Positions 1-6,993 of a DNA stretch of 11,658 bases are shown here, in pieces; the stretch's first letter is position 1, and each line of letters starts with the position of its first letter. The position numbers were made by a program, and so were the translations under genes. Under the pieces are notes generated by a model, which ran no database searches, was not told where the DNA came from, and saw nothing but the letters and a program-made list of their open reading frames with translations. This DNA comes from Bacteroidales bacterium (GTDB taxonomy: Bacteria > Bacteroidota > Bacteroidia > Bacteroidales > BM520): assembly GCA_023230285.1 (NCBI GenBank), contig JALNXP010000050.1, forward strand, positions 1 through 11,658, read 5' to 3'.

Positions 1-22
1 CTACCTGCTGAGCTACTCAATC
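1..22 (-). tRNA. tRNA gene, 5' end only (isotype unknown)
   Basis: The minus strand from position 22 to the window edge reads as the start of a tRNA. There is a 7-nt acceptor 5' half (GATTGAG), the invariant TA at tRNA positions 8-9, then GCTC and a D-loop AGCAGGTAG. The anticodon lies outside the window, so the isotype cannot be given. A Bacteroidota-type promoter sits just upstream. The D-arm match is specific, but the gene is cut by the window edge. Confidence 0.8.
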
Positions 23-44
23 ATTTGCTTCTAAAAAGCGAATG

Positions 45-73
45 CAAAGATAGAACTTTTTTATTAAAATCAA
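45..73 (-). promoter_or_regulatory. Bacteroidota-type promoter for the tRNA
   Basis: On the minus strand TATCTTTG (52..45) matches the TAnnTTTG -7 element known for the Bacteroidota primary sigma factor. A TTG (73..71) lies 18 nt upstream, about where the -33 element (TTTG in its full form) is expected. Transcription would begin near position 39-40, leaving a leader of roughly 17 nt before the tRNA 5' end at 22. The -33 match is only partial (GTTG). Confidence 0.6.
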
Positions 74-131
74 CATTTTTTTGAATGTTTTTTTGAAAAA
101 TTTATTTGCACTGATTATTAATACTTTGCAC

Positions 132-1604
132 TTATCTTAGTTGAACTTTTTGCGCAAAAAATACAGACCGCCTGCTGTTTCCACGCAAAGAATTGTTCTT
201 TATTTGCTGATAACCGTAGACTAAATAGTAATTATTATACCATTTTTCTATTTTACTGTTATATTCATCTTGAATTACATCCCTTTTGTATTTGGAATAA
301 ACATACAAATTCTCAATCTTTTTGTTTTTGTGATATAAATTGCTAATCCTATATTCTATATGGTCAAAATTAAAATAACATTCTAAAATATTTTTGTCTA
401 TACTTACTGTTTTTACTTTGGGCTTTGTATCTGTATGTGTTGTCCCATTTATTGTTAAGTCGTTAGAAAATATGATGTTGGCGTTTTCATCAATGAGATA
501 TAAAATGGAATAGGAACTTTTAAAACCTTCAAATTCTTCTCTATAATATGAATAAGGTCTGCCATAATAATCATAATCAATATCTGATACAACATTATAT
601 TTGGGCGTGTATAATTCGGTTGTAAATAAATAAGTACACAAGTTGTTCTTTATTAGGCTATCTGCTTTTATTGGCTTGTTCCAGTAAAAGTATATTTCGC
701 TTCCTGATATTTTTAACGGCAACAAATTAACTTTTTTGTCAGTGAAGTTGTAAGTGAAAATGCCTGTTGCCGGCATTCCAAATTCTGTCTTGTTCTTTTT
801 TAAATTTCCCGAAAAATAACTGCCGACTATTGATTTTAATTCATTATCAGAAGAATATAAAGGGTAGACTGATGTCAACATAATACTGTCGCCAAGCATA
901 ATTTTATTCGTACTTCTAAGTTTTTTGTTTCTGACTTCGGCAACAGTCAAGGAATATTCGTTGTTTATGTATGTTTTATCTAAAATCAACATATTGAAAC
1001 ACCCATTGCAGTAATTGCTTTTTTCGTTATTCAAAACTTTTGTGTATGATGAATTTGTGGAAATGGTAATTGTAGTTGCTGCCGAATTTTTAAAATCAAA
1101 ATATAGTAAATAATCTATTTTATCTTTATCTTCCAATGTTACAAGTACATCATTGTCGTCAGAGACTATGTTGTTTACAATAACTTGTTTATCCTGAGTA
1201 ATTCCAATCCATTTTGTTTCTTCTTTGCACTCTAAATCGTATTTGATAACTGCTATATCGGTTTTGTCGCGTTTGCCGGCAGTGTTTGAAAGTGCCAAGT
1301 ATAAGTAATGCCCATCTATGCTGTGATTTCTAATAAATAAATTGCCTTTTAACTTAATTTCCTGTGAAGAAATCGGCTCCATATTAACATCAAAGTGTGC
1401 TATCGTCCAAAGCATGGTGTCGATATTTTCCGTAGTGTTGGCATAAGTTATCACAAGTCCGTACTCATTACAGTTTATTGGATAAATAGGGTCGCTGCTT
1501 TCTTGTACCTTGAACTCTATGCGCATCTTGTTTTCTTTTGAATTTTGGCAAATACCGATAAGAGAAATAAGCGAAAACAAAAAGAATATGCTGCACCTTT
1601 TCAT
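132..1604 (-). CDS. secreted/envelope protein of unknown function
   Basis: I do not recognise this 490-residue protein. The N-terminus is a plausible signal peptide: Met-Lys-Arg, a hydrophobic run (IFFLFSLISLIGI) and then C-Q-N. The -1 residue before that Cys is Ile, so a standard lipobox is absent and signal peptidase I cleavage before Gln is at least as likely. The rest is rich in alternating hydrophobic/polar stretches with Asn, Tyr, Lys and Thr. This suggests an all-beta, possibly propeller-like fold, but that is inference only. A CxxC pair (C199-N-G-C202) stands out. An in-frame ATG at 1664 would add 20 residues and overlap smpB. I prefer the ATG at 1604 because it is followed immediately by the signal sequence and leaves 34 nt after the smpB stop. 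It is probably the last gene of the transcription unit, and no strong terminator is visible after it. Confidence 0.75.
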   Translation of the reverse strand: MKRCSIFFLFSLISLIGICQNSKENKMRIEFKVQESSDPIYPINCNEYGLVITYANTTENIDTMLWTIAHFDVNMEPISSQEIKLKGNLFIRNHSIDGHYLYLALSNTAGKRDKTDIAVIKYDLECKEETKWIGITQDKQVIVNNIVSDDNDVLVTLEDKDKIDYLLYFDFKNSAATTITISTNSSYTKVLNNEKSNYCNGCFNMLILDKTYINNEYSLTVAEVRNKKLRSTNKIMLGDSIMLTSVYPLYSSDNELKSIVGSYFSGNLKKNKTEFGMPATGIFTYNFTDKKVNLLPLKISGSEIYFYWNKPIKADSLIKNNLCTYLFTTELYTPKYNVVSDIDYDYYGRPYSYYREEFEGFKSSYSILYLIDENANIIFSNDLTINGTTHTDTKPKVKTVSIDKNILECYFNFDHIEYRISNLYHKNKKIENLYVYSKYKRDVIQDEYNSKIEKWYNNYYLVYGYQQIKNNSLRGNSRRSVFFAQKVQLR

Positions 1605-1638
1605 GATTGATGATGTGACGTTATATGTTGACAATATT

Positions 1639-2082
1639 TTAATCATTGTATTTATTTCGTTCAATATCTCTTAAAGAATCTTTTTCTTTAAGACTTTCTC
1701 GTTTGTCAAATAGCTTTTTACCTTTTGCAAGCGAAATTAATAATTTTGCCATGCCTTTTTCGTTGATAAAAAGTTTTACTGGAATAATAGTAAATCCTTT
1801 TTCGTTAATTTGGGCTTGGAGTTTTTTCAATTCTCTTGCAGTAAGCAACAGTTTTCTGTTTCGCTTTGGGTCGTGATTGTAATGAGTACCATATTTATAT
1901 TCGGATATGTGCATATTCATCACAAACAACTCACCGTCAATAAACATACAGTAAGCATCGCTTAAATTTGCTTTGCCCTCGCGGATGGATTTAATTTCAG
2001 TGCCTGTCAACACTATGCCGGCGGTGTATTCGCCAACCAAAAAATATTGATATTCGGCTTTTCTGTTCTTTATTTCTATCAT
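1639..2082 (-). CDS. smpB: SsrA (tmRNA)-binding protein SmpB
   Basis: SmpB binds tmRNA and delivers it to ribosomes stalled on mRNAs lacking a stop codon, so that the nascent chain is tagged for degradation and the ribosome is freed. At 147 residues it is full length for the family. The oligonucleotide-binding core is clear: [11 protein letters not shown] (27-37), then NMHISEY (56-62) and [13 protein letters not shown] (68-80). The basic C-terminal tail that enters the mRNA channel is present as [12 protein letters not shown] (about 119-130) followed by a charged end. It starts 8 nt after the uvrB stop, so co-transcription is likely. The leader (CTTACATT) has no Shine-Dalgarno. Lon, one of several proteases that can act on tagged proteins, is encoded at the other end of the window, but that proximity may be coincidental. 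Confidence 0.97.
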   Translation of the reverse strand: MIEIKNRKAEYQYFLVGEYTAGIVLTGTEIKSIREGKANLSDAYCMFIDGELFVMNMHISEYKYGTHYNHDPKRNRKLLLTARELKKLQAQINEKGFTIIPVKLFINEKGMAKLLISLAKGKKLFDKRESLKEKDSLRDIERNKYND

Positions 2083-2090
2083 AATGTAAG

Positions 2091-4118
2091 TTATTTTGAG
2101 TTGATACGCAATTTTGTCAGCTCCATCAGCTCGTCTCGCAATCTTGCAGCTTCGATGAAGTCAAGTTCTTTAACGGCGGCATCCATCTTTTTCTTTGTAG
2201 TCTTAATTAATTTATCTAATTCTCCTTGATTCATATATTTGATTATCGGATCATTAGCTATGGTTTGGTTTGTTTTTTCATCTTTATTATATACCGGTGA
2301 TGTAGCAGCAGCAATAATGGTTTGTCCTAAAATATTTTCTTTAGATTTTTTAATTTGCTGTGGAGTGATGTGATGAACTGTGTTATAATCAATTTGTTTT
2401 TGGCGTTTTCTATTAGTTTCGTCTATTGTTTTTTGCATAGAGTCGGTAATTTTGTCGGCATACATTATAACTTTGCTGTTAATATTTCTGGCGGCGCGAC
2501 CTGCTGTTTGTGTGAGCGAGCGTTCAGAACGCAAAAAACCTTCTTTGTCGGCATCTAAGATAGCCACAAGTGAAACTTCTGGCAGGTCTAATCCTTCTCT
2601 CAACAAGTTAACGCCAATTAAAACATCAAACATACCCAGTCGTAATCCTCTCATGATTTCCATCCTTTCAACTGTATCTATATCAGAATGAATATATTGG
2701 CATCTTACATCGCGTTTTGCCAAAAAAGCGGCAAGTTCTTCCGCCATACGCTTAGTTAGGGTTGTAACAAGTACTCGCTCATCTCGCTTAACAACAATGT
2801 CAATTTCTTCAATAAGGTCGTCCATCTGATTGAGACTTGGTCTGATTATGATAGGCGGCTCAAGTAAGCCTGTCGGACGTATCACCTGTTCTACAATTAC
2901 TCCGCCGGCTTTTGTTAATTCGTAGTCTGCCGGTGTCGCACTTACATAAATTATCTGATTAGTGATGTCTTCAAATTCTTCAAATTTCAACGGACGATTA
3001 TCTAAAGCCGCCGGCAACCGAAAGCCATAATCTACCAAAACTTCTTTTCTCGACCTGTCACCACCGTACATTGCTCTGATTTGTGGTACAGTGGCATGAC
3101 TTTCGTCAATTATCATCAAATAATCTTCAGGAAAATAATCTATTAAACAAAATGGTCTGCTGCCGGGATTTCTGCCGTCAAGGTAACGAGAATAGTTTTC
3201 AATGCCCTGACAATAGCCTAACTCCATCATCATCTCAATATCAAAAGTCACCCTGTCTTCTAACCTCTTGGCTTCTAATGGCTTACCTATCTCTTTGAAA
3301 TATTCTGTCTGCGCAAACATGTCATGTTGTATGGTTTTGATGGCAGCTTTTAATGTGTCTTGAGATGTCACGAATATCTTCGCAGGATACAATGTCAACT
3401 CGTCAACATTTTGAATCGTATGTCCTGACAAAATGTCAAATATCTGAATGCTTTCTATTTCATCATCAAAAAAGATTATTCTGACACCATCATCAGAATA
3501 AGTCGGGTAAACATCAACAGTGTCGCCACGAACACGGAAACTGCCTTTTTCAAATATACGCTCGTTTCTCGAATACAACGCTTCTACTAATTTGTTGAGT
3601 AACAATTGCATATCAAGAACCATATTAACTTTTAAATTAATTGTGCCGGCGTGAAATTCAGTCGGATTTCCAATGCCATACAAACAAGAAACAGATGAAA
3701 CTACAATAATGTCTCTCCTGCCGGATAATAAAGCTGATGTAGTGAGAAGCCTCATTTTTTCGATATTTTCGTTTATCTGCAAATCTTTTTCTATATATGT
3801 ATTTGTTGATGGAATGTATGCTTCGGGTTGATAATAATCGTAATATGAAACAAAATATTCTACTAAATTATCGGGGAAAAATTGGAGAAATTCGCCATAA
3901 AGTTGTGCTGCCAACGTTTTATTGTGACTGAGTATAAGTGTCGGTTTATTTACATTTGCTATTACGTTAGCCATGGTAAAAGTCTTTCCGGAACCGGTGA
4001 CACCTAATAACACTTGAGCCTTGTCACCTCGTAAAACTCCTTCGCTTAGCTCTTTGATGGCTTCAGGTTGGTCGCCTGTTGGAGAGTAATCCGATTGTAT
4101 GTGAAATAAATTACTCAT
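2091..4118 (-). CDS. uvrB: UvrABC excinuclease subunit B
   Basis: UvrB is the central damage-verifying helicase-like subunit of nucleotide excision repair. It is loaded by UvrA and recruits UvrC for dual incision. The 675 residues are normal for the family and all hallmarks are intact. These are Walker A GVTGSGKT (39-46), the aromatic beta-hairpin that probes the lesion ([10 protein letters not shown], 92-101), Walker B/DEAD-type DESH (338-341), and helicase motif VI TAGRAAR with arginines at 541 and 544. The C-terminal UVR helical hairpin that contacts UvrC has the core [16 protein letters not shown]. The ATG at 4118 overlaps the stop of the upstream EEP gene by 8 nt, which suggests translational coupling. 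No uvrA or uvrC lies in the window. Confidence 0.99.
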   Translation of the reverse strand: MSNLFHIQSDYSPTGDQPEAIKELSEGVLRGDKAQVLLGVTGSGKTFTMANVIANVNKPTLILSHNKTLAAQLYGEFLQFFPDNLVEYFVSYYDYYQPEAYIPSTNTYIEKDLQINENIEKMRLLTTSALLSGRRDIIVVSSVSCLYGIGNPTEFHAGTINLKVNMVLDMQLLLNKLVEALYSRNERIFEKGSFRVRGDTVDVYPTYSDDGVRIIFFDDEIESIQIFDILSGHTIQNVDELTLYPAKIFVTSQDTLKAAIKTIQHDMFAQTEYFKEIGKPLEAKRLEDRVTFDIEMMMELGYCQGIENYSRYLDGRNPGSRPFCLIDYFPEDYLMIIDESHATVPQIRAMYGGDRSRKEVLVDYGFRLPAALDNRPLKFEEFEDITNQIIYVSATPADYELTKAGGVIVEQVIRPTGLLEPPIIIRPSLNQMDDLIEEIDIVVKRDERVLVTTLTKRMAEELAAFLAKRDVRCQYIHSDIDTVERMEIMRGLRLGMFDVLIGVNLLREGLDLPEVSLVAILDADKEGFLRSERSLTQTAGRAARNINSKVIMYADKITDSMQKTIDETNRKRQKQIDYNTVHHITPQQIKKSKENILGQTIIAAATSPVYNKDEKTNQTIANDPIIKYMNQGELDKLIKTTKKKMDAAVKELDFIEAARLRDELMELTKLRINSK

Positions 4119-5199
4119 GTAACTTAAATTTTCCTATAATTACATTATGGTCAGATAAACCTTTCAATCTGTCTATCTTGAAAAATGTAGAACGAACATC
4201 TTTACTGCTAAACATATAATCTATGCGCAACAACGGCAATTCTCTGAAAGTAAAGCCGAAACCGTTGCCGGCTTCACTGAAAGCATCATCAAGATATTTG
4301 TGTATCGTGTGATACGCATAAGAATTAGGCGTGTCATTGAAATCACCACAAAGTATGATGCTGTATGGCGACTTGGAAATTATAGGAGCTATCGCTTTAA
4401 CCTGCTCTTCCCGCCTTTGAAAAGCTGTGGTGACTTTTCTGTATATCCTTGCGGATTTTACTCTGACTTCATTTCCGGATTGCGGTATTGCCGAATATTC
4501 ATCCTTCGTTATATGTAAAGATTGTAAATGAGTGTTAATCAACCTTATAGTGTCATTACCTTTTATCATGTCACAATATACGGCAAAACTTTTGTTATTG
4601 CTGAACCTGATACTGTTGATGTTTATTATCTGATATTTCGATAATGTGATAATCGCATTTGACGAATTAGTGTAATATTTTGTATAACAATGATATTCTG
4701 TACCTGTCAAGTTTTTTAATTCGCTCACAACTTTGTCTAAGTTTTTGTCGCCATAGTAAAATTCCTGCAACATTAAAACATCAGCTTTGCTCTCATGTAA
4801 GTAGTCAAAAATTTTATCAAAAATGGAATCGTTTGTTTTGTTTATATTGCTGTTAGACAGGTTTTTAACATTATATGACACTATCTTTATAGCGTTTTTA
4901 TCATCAATATTATCGTTTTTATGCAGAGTGAGAATTTTTGATATAGACGGAATGGAAATCAATATGAATAAAACAGGAACAAACAATAATTTTGATTTGC
5001 GGGAAATAAATATCAATAAAAACAATATTTCTGCTATCAATAAATAGGGGAAGCATAATCCTATAAATGCAATATAAGGGTAGGCTGAAGGTTTGAAATT
5101 GCCTGCAAGTACTGAAATTAACAGCAATAGTGAAACAACTATGTCTATTAATAGCAGCAAAGTGTTTAATATACTGAATTTTTTTTCTTTTTTACTCAT
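4111..5199 (-). CDS. membrane-anchored endonuclease/exonuclease/phosphatase family protein
   Basis: This 362-residue protein has three predicted N-terminal membrane segments (about 11-32, 42-65 and 71-91) followed by a complete EEP (DNase I-like metal-dependent hydrolase) domain. Family motifs are in order: SYNVKN with N110, LQEF with E146, NTHLQS with H224, GDFND with D286 and N288, RIDYMF with D327 and LSDHN with D350-H351. All catalytic and metal-binding positions are therefore present. With three membrane passes the domain probably faces the periplasm if the N-terminus is cytoplasmic, but this topology is inferred. The substrate is not determined: the superfamily includes nucleases, phospholipases, sphingomyelinases and phosphoinositide phosphatases. 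A periplasmic site would argue against a role in chromosomal repair despite the uvrB and mutL neighbours. Its ATG overlaps the stop of the upstream rhomboid gene as ATGA. Confidence 0.9.
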   Translation of the reverse strand: MSKKEKKFSILNTLLLLIDIVVSLLLLISVLAGNFKPSAYPYIAFIGLCFPYLLIAEILFLLIFISRKSKLLFVPVLFILISIPSISKILTLHKNDNIDDKNAIKIVSYNVKNLSNSNINKTNDSIFDKIFDYLHESKADVLMLQEFYYGDKNLDKVVSELKNLTGTEYHCYTKYYTNSSNAIITLSKYQIININSIRFSNNKSFAVYCDMIKGNDTIRLINTHLQSLHITKDEYSAIPQSGNEVRVKSARIYRKVTTAFQRREEQVKAIAPIISKSPYSIILCGDFNDTPNSYAYHTIHKYLDDAFSEAGNGFGFTFRELPLLRIDYMFSSKDVRSTFFKIDRLKGLSDHNVIIGKFKLHE

Positions 5200-6107
5200 T
5201 TTTTACTTTTTGAAAACAGTAATTCCTTTTCTTCTGCGTTGAGGCTGTCATAGCCGGAACGACTGATTTTACTTAGTATCTCGTCTATTCGTTTTTGCTC
5301 TTTTACTTTTTGCTCTTGTTTTTCTATAAATATACGTTCTTGTTGCTTTTTATATTTTCTATTTTGAATTTTTTGCTTCCGAGCATTAAAAAGCTGTTTT
5401 AACTTATTTAAAGTGAAGGCATTTTTATTTTTCAGACACAGTCCGTAAATAAATCCCCATAAAGCACCTCCCAAGTGGGCTATATGTCCGCCGGCATTGC
5501 CTTGCGAAATCATCATCAAATCGAGAATGATAAAAGCTATAGCAATGTATTTTAGTTTAACTTTCCATTTGATAAACAGATTAAGTTCCATGTTTGGGGC
5601 GTAAGCTGCGACAGATGTAAGGACTGCAAGTGCCGATGCAGATGCGCCTAAGGCTACAGCCGATGAAATTTGATTTTCAAAAACAGGAAAAATGTTATAA
5701 GCTAATATAAAAGCAACTGCTCCCAATATGCCGCCAACTAAATACGTTGTTAGTAATTGCTTGTTATTCAGATACATAAGAAATAACCTGCCGGCAAAAT
5801 ACAACGTTATGACATTAAATAAAAGATGAAAAAATCTTTCATGTAAAAACATGTATGTAAACAATGTCCACGGTCGATGTAAAAGGGTAGTGAAGTCAGC
5901 CGGAACTGCAAGCCAATATATAAAGTCATTCGATATTTTAGCACCTTCAACCGGTGACAAACTATTAAAAAGATAGAAAAAAAGATTGACGGCAGCAACA
6001 ATCAACCAAACTGCTATGTTTATAACAATGAGGTTGGATAATGTCGTTTTGGAAAGGAAAAAGTTTTTTATGGACTGACCTTTGCCGTAATTATTATAAT
6101 AGTTCAT
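5196..6107 (-). CDS. rhomboid family intramembrane serine protease (long cytoplasmic tail)
   Basis: Rhomboids cleave membrane proteins within the bilayer using a Ser-His pair. In this 303-residue protein the TM2 motif H94-x-x-x-N98 (oxyanion side), G154-A-S156 with the catalytic serine at the start of TM4, and A-H211-L-G-G with the catalytic histidine in TM6 (GxxxG packing G214/G218) are all present, so it should be active. After TM6 there is a tail of about 80 residues, very rich in Lys, Glu and Gln and probably coiled-coil, expected in the cytoplasm. It ends in a small conserved-looking element, ISRSGYDSLNAEEKELLF. I recall similar C-terminal elements on Bacteroidota rhomboids, but cannot check this here. 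The natural substrate is unknown. It lies 10 nt after the other rhomboid gene and shares an ATGA overlap with the EEP gene. Confidence 0.93.
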   Translation of the reverse strand: MNYYNNYGKGQSIKNFFLSKTTLSNLIVINIAVWLIVAAVNLFFYLFNSLSPVEGAKISNDFIYWLAVPADFTTLLHRPWTLFTYMFLHERFFHLLFNVITLYFAGRLFLMYLNNKQLLTTYLVGGILGAVAFILAYNIFPVFENQISSAVALGASASALAVLTSVAAYAPNMELNLFIKWKVKLKYIAIAFIILDLMMISQGNAGGHIAHLGGALWGFIYGLCLKNKNAFTLNKLKQLFNARKQKIQNRKYKKQQERIFIEKQEQKVKEQKRIDEILSKISRSGYDSLNAEEKELLFSKSKK

Positions 6108-6117
6108 GATTTATGCT

Positions 6118-6981
6118 TTAATTATAACGTCTAATGATGCCTTTTTTCTTCCAGTAAAGCAGTAGCAGCAATCCAAATATCATACCTCCGAGATGTGCAA
6201 AGTGAGCGACATTTCCGCCGGCATCGATAAAGCCGGAAACTAATTCCAAGATACCGTAAGCCAATACAAACCATTTGGCTTTCATCGGAATAAAAAAATA
6301 CAGATAAATCATAGAATTTGGGAAAAGCATGCCAAAAGCTAACAGTACGCCGTAAATAGCACCTGAAGCACCTACAACGTTAGGGAGATTAAGATAATAT
6401 TCTTTGTACTCAGCCAAAAAATCCAATGATGTCTGAATTGCAGCATGGTCTGTCGGCGCATATTGCAGAACAGAATAACTTGACTTAAAAGCATTAAAGG
6501 CGTTCTGAATTTCAGGTCCGGCAAATTGTCCAAGCTGAAATTTGTGTTGAGCAACAAACTCCATTATGTTTTCTGCCGATGGATTGGCTATTACATAATC
6601 TATGGCATGAGCAACAGGCTGGATGCTGAGAAAACCTACCGCATAATGAACTAACGCCGCTCCTATGCCACATACAAAATAATATAGCAAAAAACGTTTG
6701 CTGCCCATCACATTTTCTATTATATTTCCAAACATCCACAAAGCAAACATGTTGAAAAACAAATGACTGAATGAGCCGTGTGCAAACATATAGGTTATAA
6801 ATTGGTAAAATCGAAATTGACTTGCACCCGGATATCTTAACCCTAATATGTCGTTTAGTTCTATTCCAAAAACACCTCTGAAAAAGAAAGTCGATAAATA
6901 TACTAATATATTGATTATCAATAAGTTTTTGATAACAGGCGGTAATACTGAAAATCTTTGTGGCGAATATTGTTGTTGCAT
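6118..6981 (-). CDS. rhomboid family intramembrane serine protease (with L3 insertion)
   Basis: This is a second rhomboid-family protease, of 287 residues. H73-x-x-x-N77 in TM2, G204-A-S206-G (catalytic serine, TM4) and A-H263-L-G-G (catalytic histidine, TM6) are intact. TM1 is about residues 17-34 and TM3 about 96-117. Between TM3 and TM4 there is an insertion of about 80 polar, helix-prone residues (about 120-202). In the GlpG topology this loop faces the periplasm, next to the active-site serine. The downstream paralogue has only a short loop there but carries a long cytoplasmic tail, so the two are not simple duplicates. A short basic tail (KKKGIIRRYN) ends the protein on the cytoplasmic side. 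It starts 12 nt after the mutL stop. Substrates are unknown. Confidence 0.94.
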   Translation of the reverse strand: MQQQYSPQRFSVLPPVIKNLLIINILVYLSTFFFRGVFGIELNDILGLRYPGASQFRFYQFITYMFAHGSFSHLFFNMFALWMFGNIIENVMGSKRFLLYYFVCGIGAALVHYAVGFLSIQPVAHAIDYVIANPSAENIMEFVAQHKFQLGQFAGPEIQNAFNAFKSSYSVLQYAPTDHAAIQTSLDFLAEYKEYYLNLPNVVGASGAIYGVLLAFGMLFPNSMIYLYFFIPMKAKWFVLAYGILELVSGFIDAGGNVAHFAHLGGMIFGLLLLLYWKKKGIIRRYN

Positions 6982-6993
6982 GATAATGTTAAA

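Noticed and set aside
72..89. Inverted repeat AACATT / AATGTT with a 6-nt loop as a terminator for the unknown gene
   Set aside because: The stem is only 6 bp and almost all A-T. In the minus direction it is not followed by a clean U run, and it overlaps the tRNA -33 region. It is likely chance in AT-rich DNA.
121..128. ATACTTTG on the plus strand as a -7 element
   Set aside because: The first two bases do not match TAnnTTTG, no TTTG lies at the right distance upstream, and no plus-strand gene follows.
1605..1664. A 20-residue N-terminal extension of the unknown secreted protein
   Set aside because: It would overlap the smpB coding end and place 20 residues before an otherwise normal signal peptide. 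The ATG at 1604 is the better start.
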